This document shows positions 1-4,547 of a DNA stretch of 10,534 nucleotides, piece by piece; position 1 is the first letter of the stretch; each line of letters begins with the position of its first letter. The position numbers and the translations under genes are program-made. The DNA is from an uncultured bacterium. GTDB lineage: Bacteria > Desulfobacterota > WTBG01. Under the pieces are notes generated by a model. It was not told the DNA's origin. It did not search any database and saw only the letters and a list, made by a program, of their open reading frames with translations. The stretch covers positions 1-10,534 of the forward strand of contig CALJBY010000140.1 in assembly GCA_938024025.1 (NCBI GenBank), written 5' to 3'.

Positions 1-1
1 A

Positions 2-382
2 CGCATACCACTCGATGAAAAAGGAGAGCACGGGGTGCAGGAAGTAGCCCTCGGTGAATTAAAAAAAGAGATTGTTACCATCACACCGGGTCAGAAGATC
101 GTGTATGTGGCTGACTGCTCCTATAGCCCGGATAATGTTGACAAGATAGTACAGCTGGCGGAGGATGCAGATATTTTTTTCTGTGAAGCGGCTTTTCTGG
201 ACCAGGACCGGGATAAAGCGAGGGCGAAAGATCACTTAACTGCCAGACAGGCGGGTACCATCGCCCGTGAGGCGGGGGTTAAGCAGTTAAACATATTTCA
301 TTTTTCTCCGCGCTATGAAGCATCTCCTGAACATCTGGAGAAGGAAGCGCAGGAGGCATTTCAGGGAAAGAAGCAGAAATGA
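2..382 (+). CDS. RNase Z-like metallo-beta-lactamase fold hydrolase, C-terminal part (5' end outside window)
   Basis: The reading frame is open from base 2, so the GTG at 35 is internal and the true start lies upstream of the window. The visible 126 codons form the C-terminal half of an MBL-fold hydrolase of the RNase Z/ElaC type. The segment VYVADCSYSPDN contains the bridging Asp (codon 113-115). DHLTARQAG holds a metal-ligand His (233-235), and NIFHFSPRY holds the last His (299-301) of the HxSxRY-like ending typical of RNase Z. The N-terminal HxHxDH motif would lie outside the window. Family members process tRNA 3' ends, but many bacterial homologues have other or unknown substrates, so the exact function is open. 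The gene stops with TGA and is followed by about 510 bp of repeat-rich DNA, so it probably ends its transcription unit. Confidence 0.85.
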   Translation, partial: RIPLDEKGEHGVQEVALGELKKEIVTITPGQKIVYVADCSYSPDNVDKIVQLAEDADIFFCEAAFLDQDRDKARAKDHLTARQAGTIAREAGVKQLNIFHFSPRYEASPEHLEKEAQEAFQGKKQK

Positions 383-387
383 AGACC

Positions 388-436
388 GGAGTAGTGGAGT
401 ACTGGAGTTTTGCGATTGCTGATTTTAGATTGCGGA
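388..436. repeat. short tandem GGAGTANT repeat and AT-rich repeat string
   Basis: Directly after the RNase Z-like gene lie three 8-nt units, GGAGTAGT (388-395), GGAGTACT (396-403) and GGAGTTTT (404-411). They are followed by GCGATTGCTGATTTTAGATT-type sequence up to 436. There is no reading frame of interest. I take it as part of a dispersed non-coding repeat, since such strings recur in intergenic DNA of some environmental genomes. Its role is unknown. Confidence 0.4.
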
Positions 437-456
437 GTGAAAAAAAGGAAAAAATG

Positions 457-745
457 AACATCGAACATTCACCCTGTTAAACATCCACCTCTAAGTGATA
501 AGGTTGGCTAGCAGATAAGAGACATTCAGAAAATTGATTGCAGGGAATCTCCAGTTTAACACGGTGAACCCTGTTACATTGCTTGACAGGAAAGGTAGTA
601 CACCTATGGACTGAGAAGCTTACAGGACAATCGTTTTTACATAGGTTTAACGAGTGATCTCAAGCAAAGATTTGAGTAGGATCAGGAAGGTTATTAAGGA
701 GTCGGATCAAATCTTATTTAACAGGGTAAACGCTCAACATCGAAC
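457..745. repeat. inverted arms and direct repeat framing the GIY-YIG relic
   Basis: ACCCTGTTAAA at 471-481 is the exact reverse complement of TTTAACAGGGT at 717-727, giving 11-bp arms about 235 bp apart. The string AACATCGAAC occurs in direct orientation at 457-466 and 736-745, just outside the arms. The interval holds the decayed GIY-YIG reading frame, whose last codons and stop lie inside the right arm. The arrangement could be the border of a small mobile or decaying unit, or two copies of a dispersed repeat in opposite orientation. No target-site duplication was established. Confidence 0.4.
599..729 (+). pseudogene. GIY-YIG endonuclease-like gene relic with internal deletion
   Basis: In the frame beginning at 599 the DNA reads YTYGLRSLQDNRFYIGLTSD followed by LKQRFE, then TAG at 677-679. 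This is the N-terminal half of the small UvrC-like GIY-YIG family, whose members usually read YYVY(V/I)LRS..D..FYIG.T.DL..R..EH. In the frame beginning at 679 the DNA reads GSGRLLRSRIKSYLTG and then TAA (727-729), which resembles the usual C-terminal end of such proteins (a KRY.K.R...YL-like tail). The relic spans about 43 codons where an intact family member has about 80-100, so the middle part seems deleted and the frame shifted. There is no start codon: a TAG (596-598) sits immediately before the first Tyr. The N-terminal match is clear; the C-terminal match is an inference from a short segment. Confidence 0.7.
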
Positions 746-782
746 GTCGAATGAAAAACAAAGCAGGTTTTTAAGTTCTTAA

Positions 783-819
783 TTTAGGCATGCTAGGCAC
801 TTTAGCTCATTTTAGGCAA
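783..819. repeat. short TTTAGGCA-type repeat cluster
   Basis: TTTAGGCA (783-790), CTAGGCAC (793-800), TTTAGCTCA (801-809) and TTTAGGCAA (811-819) lie almost back to back upstream of the small lysine-rich gene. They look like degenerate units of one short sequence. They might be a dispersed intergenic repeat or part of a control region for the gene at 895; the sequence does not tell which. Confidence 0.35.
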
Positions 820-894
820 TTAGATTGTCTGTGCTTCGGATTTGTGTTTACTAGCTGTGGTTGGTTTGTACAAAACTATTGAGGAGATTAAAAC

Positions 895-1107
895 ATGAAA
901 GTAGGAGATAAAATTACGTTCGCTTTTGGCGATGGTGAGAAGGAGGGAGTCATCGAAAGGCTTTCTACCAAAAGGGCTTTTCTGAGAGTAAATTTTCCCC
1001 ATCACGACAATAAGCTCATCGTGCGCAGGATTTCTGTTCTCGAAGCCGGCCCACCGTCTACCAAGGACAAGAAGAAAAAAGAGAAGAAGAAAAAAAAGGA
1101 AAAGTAA
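895..1107 (+). CDS. small conserved-looking protein with SH3/KOW-like core and lysine-rich tail
   Basis: This 70-residue protein starts at an ATG preceded by GAGGAG (881-886) at 8-nt spacing, a strong ribosome binding site. Residues 1-50 begin MKVGDKITFAFGDGEKEGVI and continue with short beta-type segments (RAFLRVNFPH, KLIVRRISVLE). This looks like a compact SH3-like or KOW-like barrel that could bind nucleic acid or another protein. Residues 57-70 are almost purely Lys and Glu (DKKKKEKKKKKEK), encoded by an A-rich tract with eight consecutive A at 1090-1097. I do not recognise a named family. The gene stands alone between two repeat-rich regions. The long reverse-strand reading frame over it is a by-product of the A-rich tail. 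The strong ribosome binding site and the well-formed N-terminal core support a real gene; the function is unknown. Confidence 0.7.
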   Translation: MKVGDKITFAFGDGEKEGVIERLSTKRAFLRVNFPHHDNKLIVRRISVLEAGPPSTKDKKKKEKKKKKEK

Positions 1108-1126
1108 AAGCAAACTAACTATTGTG

Positions 1127-1154
1127 CACCGCGGAGAACGCTGAGTACGCAGAG
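1127..1154 (+). repeat. dispersed repeat, CACCGC...CGCAGAG family, copy A
   Basis: This 28-nt copy runs from CACCGCGGAGAAC to ACGCAGAG and matches copy B (1407-1434) at 23 of 28 positions. It is non-coding and follows the lysine-rich gene by 20 bp. Related copies lie at 1373-1391 (minus strand) and 3144-3170. Strings of this type are widespread in intergenic DNA of several environmental bacterial groups. Confidence 0.6.
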
Positions 1155-1186
1155 CATCAAACTTTACAATAAGCCGAAGATTTCCT

Positions 1187-1250
1187 CCTCACCCCAACCC
1201 TCTCCCCCATGGGGACAGGGGGAGCAACAAGGGAGAGGATTGAGGTCAGA
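1187..1250. repeat. inverted repeat of the CCTCACCCCAACCC type
   Basis: CCTCACCCCAACCCTCTCCC at 1187-1206 pairs with the near-complementary strand segment at 1231-1250 (GGGAGAGGATTGAGGTCAGA), about 17 of 20 positions. A perfect palindrome CCCCATGGGG (1205-1214) sits at the left inner edge. The whole could form a long hairpin in RNA or DNA. Such elements are known as dispersed palindromic intergenic sequences in many bacteria. A 71-codon open frame that runs through this element is not a plausible gene. Confidence 0.55.
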
Positions 1251-1372
1251 GGCAATGGCATGTCAGCAATTTCCATGCTTCGTGGTGTACCGAAAGGGCA
1301 TGAGAGCTTGACAGCTCAGTCTTGCCTTTTCCGTTATTTTTTTAAGTTTTTTCCTCTATCCTTCTCAGTGGC
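1251..1372. other. intergenic DNA without recognisable feature
   Basis: Together with the neighbouring repeats this fills the gap between the lysine-rich gene and the PLD gene (about 350 bp in all). I see no gene here with a ribosome binding site and no tRNA-like fold. The 3' part contains a T-rich stretch (1337-1352) that merges into the minus-strand repeat copy beginning at 1373. Confidence 0.4.
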
Positions 1373-1434
1373 CTTTGCGATCTCTGCGGTGAACCTTAGT
1401 GCTTTGCACCGCCGGGAATCCTGAGCACGCAGAG
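1373..1434. repeat. dispersed repeat, copies D (minus) and B (plus), back to back
   Basis: Read on the minus strand, 1391-1373 is CACCGCAGAGATCGCAAAG, the same start as copy C at 3144. Read on the plus strand, 1407-1434 is copy B, closely related to copy A at 1127. The inner ends GCGGTG (1386-1391) and CACCGC (1407-1412) are exact inverted complements, so the pair can form a small hairpin. Copy B ends only 24 bp upstream of the ATG of the PLD-like gene, within the place where its promoter or leader would be expected. Confidence 0.55.
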
Positions 1435-1458
1435 TGTCAGGAAAAACTATACGGTCAT

Positions 1459-2010
1459 ATGCTGCCTAAATCCGCCGTTCTTGGTATTTCGCTTCTATTA
1501 CTTCTGCTGCATGCCGATAGCTTCGGACTACCTGCCAGAGATGTACAAGTGATCACCGACAGGTAGTACTTTGAAGTTGTGCAAACCTGCTTCAAGGAAG
1601 CACAATCATCCATCAAGGTGATGATGTTTGAGGCAAGCTATTACGAGAAATATCCCAACAGTCCGACTAATGTGCTTATCCGGGAACTGATAGCAGCCCG
1701 CAAGAGAGGAGTGGATGTTAAGGTTATCCTGGAGAAAAGAAAAGATCGAGACAGAACGCAGGAAAACAATCTGAAGACCGGCAGGCTTTTGTCAGAAGGG
1801 GGCGTGGAGGTTAAGTATGATCCTGTGGGGGTAACCACACACACAAAACTGCTCATTGTTGATGGGGAGATAGGGATTGTTGGCAGCACCAATTGGACGT
1901 ACAGTGCTCTTGAGAAAAATCACGAGGTATCTGTTTTGATCCGATCACCAGAGGTAGGGCGAAATCTTCACGATTACTTTCAACGTGTTTGGAAAACCTG
2001 TGTCAATTAA
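1459..2010 (+). pseudogene. secreted phospholipase D-like (single HKD) nuclease gene, interrupted by in-frame amber codon
   Basis: From the ATG at 1459 the frame encodes a signal peptide (MLPKSAVLGISLLLLLLHAD), then VQVITDR, a TAG codon (1564-1566), then YFEVV and 144 further intact codons to TAA. Sequence on both sides fits one PLD-family protein, in which VITD..YF..V commonly opens the mature domain. The HKD motif HTKLLIVD is at residues 128-135 (counting the TAG as a residue), followed by GSTNWT. A single HKD motif is typical of dimeric Nuc-like nucleases and phosphodiesterases. The length of 183 codons is normal. A GTG at 1579, 15 bp after the amber codon, could restart translation, but without the signal peptide and the first strand. 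One C-to-T or G-to-T change in CAG or GAG would give the amber codon. Recent inactivation is the simplest reading; restart, readthrough or a sequencing error remain possible. The upstream AGGA (1439-1442) is too far away to be a good ribosome binding site. Confidence 0.75.
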
Positions 2011-2050
2011 GAAGGCAGTAGTAGCGAGATAATTCCCGTTTTACTTCCCC

Positions 2051-2055
2051 GGAGG
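2051..2055 (+). promoter_or_regulatory. GGAGG ribosome binding site that decides the udg start
   Basis: GGAGG lies 1 nt before the ATG at 2057, 7 nt before an in-frame GTG at 2063 and 13 nt before an in-frame ATG at 2069. The first spacing is too short for initiation, the second is ideal and the third is long. I therefore prefer GTG 2063, with ATG 2069 as second choice. Confidence 0.55.
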
Positions 2056-2062
2056 AATGCCA

Positions 2063-2698
2063 GTGTCAATGCAATTTGATCTCTTTAACGAAACGGAAAA
2101 TGATATCTTTGCCGCCAAGGACTATCACAGCTTTAAAGATCTTGTCAAAAGGTCCAACTGTGCCAAATGTGAATTGCACCGGGGAAGAAGGAATATCGTT
2201 ATAGACAGGGGAGATCCCTCGTCAAGGATTATGTGCATTGGTGAAGCACCGGGGGAAAACGAGGACATCAAGGGCAGTGCCTTTGTGGGGAGGGCTGGCA
2301 AACTGTTGGACGACATTATGAAATCAATCGACCTGGACACGGAGCAGGATGTGTTGATTGCCAATATTGTAAAGTGTAAACCTCCCGGGAACCGGGCCCC
2401 TGTGCGGGATGAGGTAAGTGCCTGTATGCCTTATCTCCAGAAACAGATCGACCTGATTCAGCCTCAGGTGATAGTGCTCCTGGGGGCGGTTGCTTTAAAA
2501 CATATGATTCCCGAGAAAGGTGATTTTGCTATGGCCGAGGAAGCAGGCAAGCTCTTTCAGTCGAACCAGTATCCCAGCGTTCACTTCATGGTGCTCTATC
2601 ATCCGGCTTATTTGCTTTATGATCCGCGTAAAAAGAAAGACATGTGGGAACATGTTAAGCGCCTGGATCAATTTTTGAAAGAAACCAACATTGTATAA
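2063..2698 (+). CDS. family 4 uracil-DNA glycosylase (Fe-S, UdgA type)
   Basis: The enzyme removes uracil from DNA after cytosine deamination and starts base excision repair in the cytoplasm. Numbering from the ATG at 2057, the four cluster-binding cysteines of family 4 are C35-x2-C38 (NCAKCELH), C107 (IVKCKPPGNR) and C123 (SACMPYL). The catalytic motif A is GEAPGENED (62-70), followed by FVGRAGKLLD (76-85). The second active-site motif is YHPAYLLYDP (181-190). The length of about 210 residues is normal for the family. The open frame can begin at 2057, but the ribosome binding site favours 2063 or 2069. Gene order puts it at the head of a run in which the GNAT gene follows after 8 bp, suggesting co-transcription. 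A link in function to the following genes is not evident. All key residues are present. Confidence 0.93.
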   Translation: MSMQFDLFNETENDIFAAKDYHSFKDLVKRSNCAKCELHRGRRNIVIDRGDPSSRIMCIGEAPGENEDIKGSAFVGRAGKLLDDIMKSIDLDTEQDVLIANIVKCKPPGNRAPVRDEVSACMPYLQKQIDLIQPQVIVLLGAVALKHMIPEKGDFAMAEEAGKLFQSNQYPSVHFMVLYHPAYLLYDPRKKKDMWEHVKRLDQFLKETNIV

Positions 2699-2706
2699 AT
2701 GTCGGT

Positions 2707-3138
2707 ATGAAGGATATACTGTGTAAACTCGTAGCAACACCTCAAGAGTTACGGGCGGCCTATAAGATTAGACATGAAATCTTTGTTGAAGAGCAAAAGC
2801 TCTTTAACAGATCAGATAGGGATACATATGACTCCCAGGCGATTCATATTGTTGCCCTGTTAGAAAATGAGGTGGTGGGAACGGTACGCGTTTATGAAAG
2901 AGATAGTGGCGTATGGTTCGGGAGCAGACTTGCCGTGCGCAAGCCCTTTAGAGGCCGGGTGGGAGGACTGCTGATACAAAAGGCCATTGAAACGGTACAG
3001 GAGAGGGAAGCAAAACAGTTTTTTGCATATGTTCAGCTGCATACTGTTTCCTTTTTTAAGCGCCGCCGGTGGAAACCTGTAGGAGAACCTTTTGATTATC
3101 ACGGGAAACCTCATCAGCTGATGGAGGCACCGCTATAA
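2707..3138 (+). CDS. GNAT-fold N-acyltransferase of the MSMEG_0567/Sll0786 type
   Basis: This 143-residue protein is a single GNAT domain. Family marks are IRHEIFVEEQKLF (21-33), DRDTYDSQAIHIVALL (37-52), VVGTVRV (56-62), GVWFGSRLAV (68-77) and the acyl-CoA loop FRGRVGGLL (81-89). The C-terminal ending is FFKRRRWKPVGEPFDYHGKP. This pattern matches the GNAT that in cyanobacteria and actinobacteria belongs to the Nit1C nitrilase cluster, which has been linked to growth on cyanide; the substrate is not known. In some genomes it is fused to a second domain, but here it stands alone. The start at 2707 is 8 bp after the uracil-DNA glycosylase stop, with no clear Shine-Dalgarno sequence, so translation may be coupled. 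The next gene is its usual partner, the sll0787-type PurM-like protein. Family assignment is from recalled sequence features and fairly secure; substrate and role are inference. Confidence 0.85.
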   Translation: MKDILCKLVATPQELRAAYKIRHEIFVEEQKLFNRSDRDTYDSQAIHIVALLENEVVGTVRVYERDSGVWFGSRLAVRKPFRGRVGGLLIQKAIETVQEREAKQFFAYVQLHTVSFFKRRRWKPVGEPFDYHGKPHQLMEAPL

Positions 3139-3143
3139 CTATT

Positions 3144-3170
3144 CACCGCAGAGACGCAAAGAGCGCAGAG
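3144..3170 (+). repeat. dispersed repeat copy C inside the GNAT/PurM-like operon
   Basis: CACCGCAGAGACGCAAAGAG followed by CGCAGAG fills most of the 43-bp gap between the two genes. It shares its first 11 bases (CACCGCAGAGA) with the minus-strand copy at 1373-1391, and the end CGCAGAG with copies A and B. Its downstream edge (CAGAGAAAG, 3165-3173) is the only purine-rich stretch upstream of the ATG at 3182, so the repeat may have supplied the ribosome binding site. Confidence 0.6.
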
Positions 3171-3181
3171 AAAGATAAAAT

Positions 3182-4150
3182 ATGGAACTTAAAGACATTA
3201 TAAATGAGATAAAGTGCTATCCGGGGATCACCCGGAAGGGGCCTATTGGCCGGGTGGCGGAAGTTTTAAAGAATCTGGATGCAGAGATCTCTTCTCAGGT
3301 TGTTACGGGTTTCGGTGAAGATGCTGCCGCTCTTAAATACAATGACCACTACCTCCTTCTTGCCGCGGAGGGCATGTGGCCTCAGTTTGTTAAAGCCGAA
3401 CCCTATGCTGCGGGCAAAGCTGCGGTGATGGCCAGTGTTAATGATATCTATGCAATGGGTGGTAAACCCCTGGCATTAGTTAATGTGCTTTCTGCCGCAA
3501 CGGAAGATGATTGCAGGCTTATTATGGAAGGGGTACGAAAAGGCTGTCAGAAATTGAGGGTTCCTATGGTAGGGGGACATCTTAACCCCGATGCAGGGGA
3601 GACGTCACTGTCGGTTGCTATTCTCGGAACCGCCCAGCGACTTTTACAGTGTACTAACGCGCGGGAGGGACAGAAGATTGTTTTGGCTGTTGATCTGAAA
3701 GGAATCGACGGCCAATGTAAGTCCGTGGAGAGCTGGGATGCAAATTCAGGAAAGACTTCCGCATATATCGTGGAACGATTGGAAATATTACCTTCACTGG
3801 CAGCAGCAGAAATATGCCAGACCGCTAAGGATGTTAGTAATGGAGGGATACTGGGGACCCTCGCCCTGTTATGTGAATGTTCCCGAAAGGGGTGCGTGGT
3901 TATGCTGGACGAGATACCACAGCCGCCGGGTGTTCACCTGCTCAAGTGGCTGAAGTCGTTTTTGAGCTATGGATTCATTCTCTGCGTCGATGACCACAAC
4001 CTTTCGCCCTGCCTTGATTCATTTCATACAAAGGGGATTGCGGCAGAAGTGATCGGAGAGATAGTAGAGCAACCGCAGGTAGTGCTTCGTTCTCAGGGGA
4101 CCGAAGAGGTGTTATACGATTTTAACAGGGACTCTATTATAGGGATATAA
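3182..4150 (+). CDS. AIR synthase (PurM)-like ATP-binding protein, sll0787 family
   Basis: The 322-residue protein has the two-domain PurM/SelD/ThiL layout. The N-terminal domain contains GFGEDAAAL (43-51, the GDDAA nucleotide/metal motif with Glu in the first acidic position), AAEGMWPQFV (61-70), SVNDIYAMGGKP (85-96) and VPMVGGHLN (127-135). The C-terminal domain contains AKDVSNGGILGTL (215-227) and LSYGFILCVD (261-270). It is not a purine biosynthesis PurM: the AEG...F and SxGFxL segments fit the sll0787 group of AIR-synthase-related proteins found with the MSMEG_0567-type GNAT in Nit1C clusters. PurM-fold enzymes activate an amide or similar oxygen with ATP, so an ATP-driven step on a small nitrogen compound is plausible, but no substrate is known. 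The next gene starts 4 bp downstream. The first base of the gap to the GNAT gene is immediately after its stop and the gap is filled by a dispersed repeat. Confidence 0.88.
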   Translation: MELKDIINEIKCYPGITRKGPIGRVAEVLKNLDAEISSQVVTGFGEDAAALKYNDHYLLLAAEGMWPQFVKAEPYAAGKAAVMASVNDIYAMGGKPLALVNVLSAATEDDCRLIMEGVRKGCQKLRVPMVGGHLNPDAGETSLSVAILGTAQRLLQCTNAREGQKIVLAVDLKGIDGQCKSVESWDANSGKTSAYIVERLEILPSLAAAEICQTAKDVSNGGILGTLALLCECSRKGCVVMLDEIPQPPGVHLLKWLKSFLSYGFILCVDDHNLSPCLDSFHTKGIAAEVIGEIVEQPQVVLRSQGTEEVLYDFNRDSIIGI

Positions 4151-4154
4151 TCAG

Positions 4155-4547
4155 GTGGAAAGGAAAACTTTTTCTCAGGGGGCTTTACCGTACAGGGTTG
4201 AAGCTGAGGTGCTCTTCCTTGGTGCGGACCTTCTGGTGGTTCTTTCTGGAGGTGATAAGCCCCATATTGGATCCATAGCGGTGGCACTCCCCCGCCCGAG
4301 CCTTGCCGACCCTGCGAAGATCAGTTCAACTGCTTCTGTGTATAATTTTGTGGGACACAAGGACCAGGTCATTGCACAGCGGGTTTCTGAAATACTCTCC
4401 GCAGAGCTTAACAAGCATGTAGTTGTTGTAGCCGGGTTCCATGTTGATGCAATAAGCACAGAGGGCATAGCACGGGTAGTGGAGAATTGTGATGGGCTTG
4501 CCCAGATGATTCTCAAGGAATTGGGTGTGCCTCCCGGTTCTCGTTAA
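4155..4547 (+). CDS. small LpdD-like protein (prenylated-flavin chaperone-like domain), uncertain role
   Basis: The 130-residue protein starts with GTG 4 bp after the PurM-like gene, so the two are very probably co-translated. The core is SGGDKPHIGSIAVALPRPSL (31-50), then ISSTASVYNFVGHKD (56-70) and VVVVAGFHVDAISTEGI (89-105). This pattern recalls small proteins related to LpdD, the accessory subunit of gallate decarboxylase that is thought to help UbiD-type enzymes with prenylated FMN, and many uncharacterised relatives in anaerobes. No UbiD- or UbiX-like gene lies in the window, so a chaperone role is not supported by context. The protein may instead have a general ligand-binding role with the PurM-like neighbour. 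Its last 35 bp overlap the 3' end of the convergent deacetylase gene. The gene itself is secure, the family moderately so, the function is not known. Confidence 0.7.
   Translation: MERKTFSQGALPYRVEAEVLFLGADLLVVLSGGDKPHIGSIAVALPRPSLADPAKISSTASVYNFVGHKDQVIAQRVSEILSAELNKHVVVVAGFHVDAISTEGIARVVENCDGLAQMILKELGVPPGSR

Noticed and set aside
583..611. TTGACA at 583-588 as -35 box of a promoter
   Set aside because: No acceptable -10 box lies 16-18 bp downstream, and the site precedes only the decayed GIY-YIG relic.
820..1113. 97-codon open frame on the minus strand, starting with a Leu/Phe-rich stretch that looks like a signal peptide
   Set aside because: The hydrophobic start is only the reverse of the lysine-rich codons of the plus-strand gene at 895, which has the better ribosome binding site.
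1209..1424. 71-codon open frame on the plus strand
   Set aside because: It runs through the palindromic CCTCACCCC element and two further repeats, has no ribosome binding site and has no protein-like composition.
1459..2010. General recoding of TAG as an amino acid, suggested by in-frame TAG codons in the PLD gene and in the GIY-YIG relic
   Set aside because: ftsX ends at a TAG exactly where the family ends, the GIY-YIG frame reaches TAA five codons later, and no other gene in the window has an internal TAG. One mutation and one decayed relic explain the data better, though a single TAG stop is thin evidence.
3182..4150. SelD, ThiL or true PurM identity for the PurM-like protein
   Set aside because: It lacks the SelD Cys/Sec-Lys active-site segment and has the AEG...F and SxGFxL segments of the sll0787 group. 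The neighbouring GNAT also points there.
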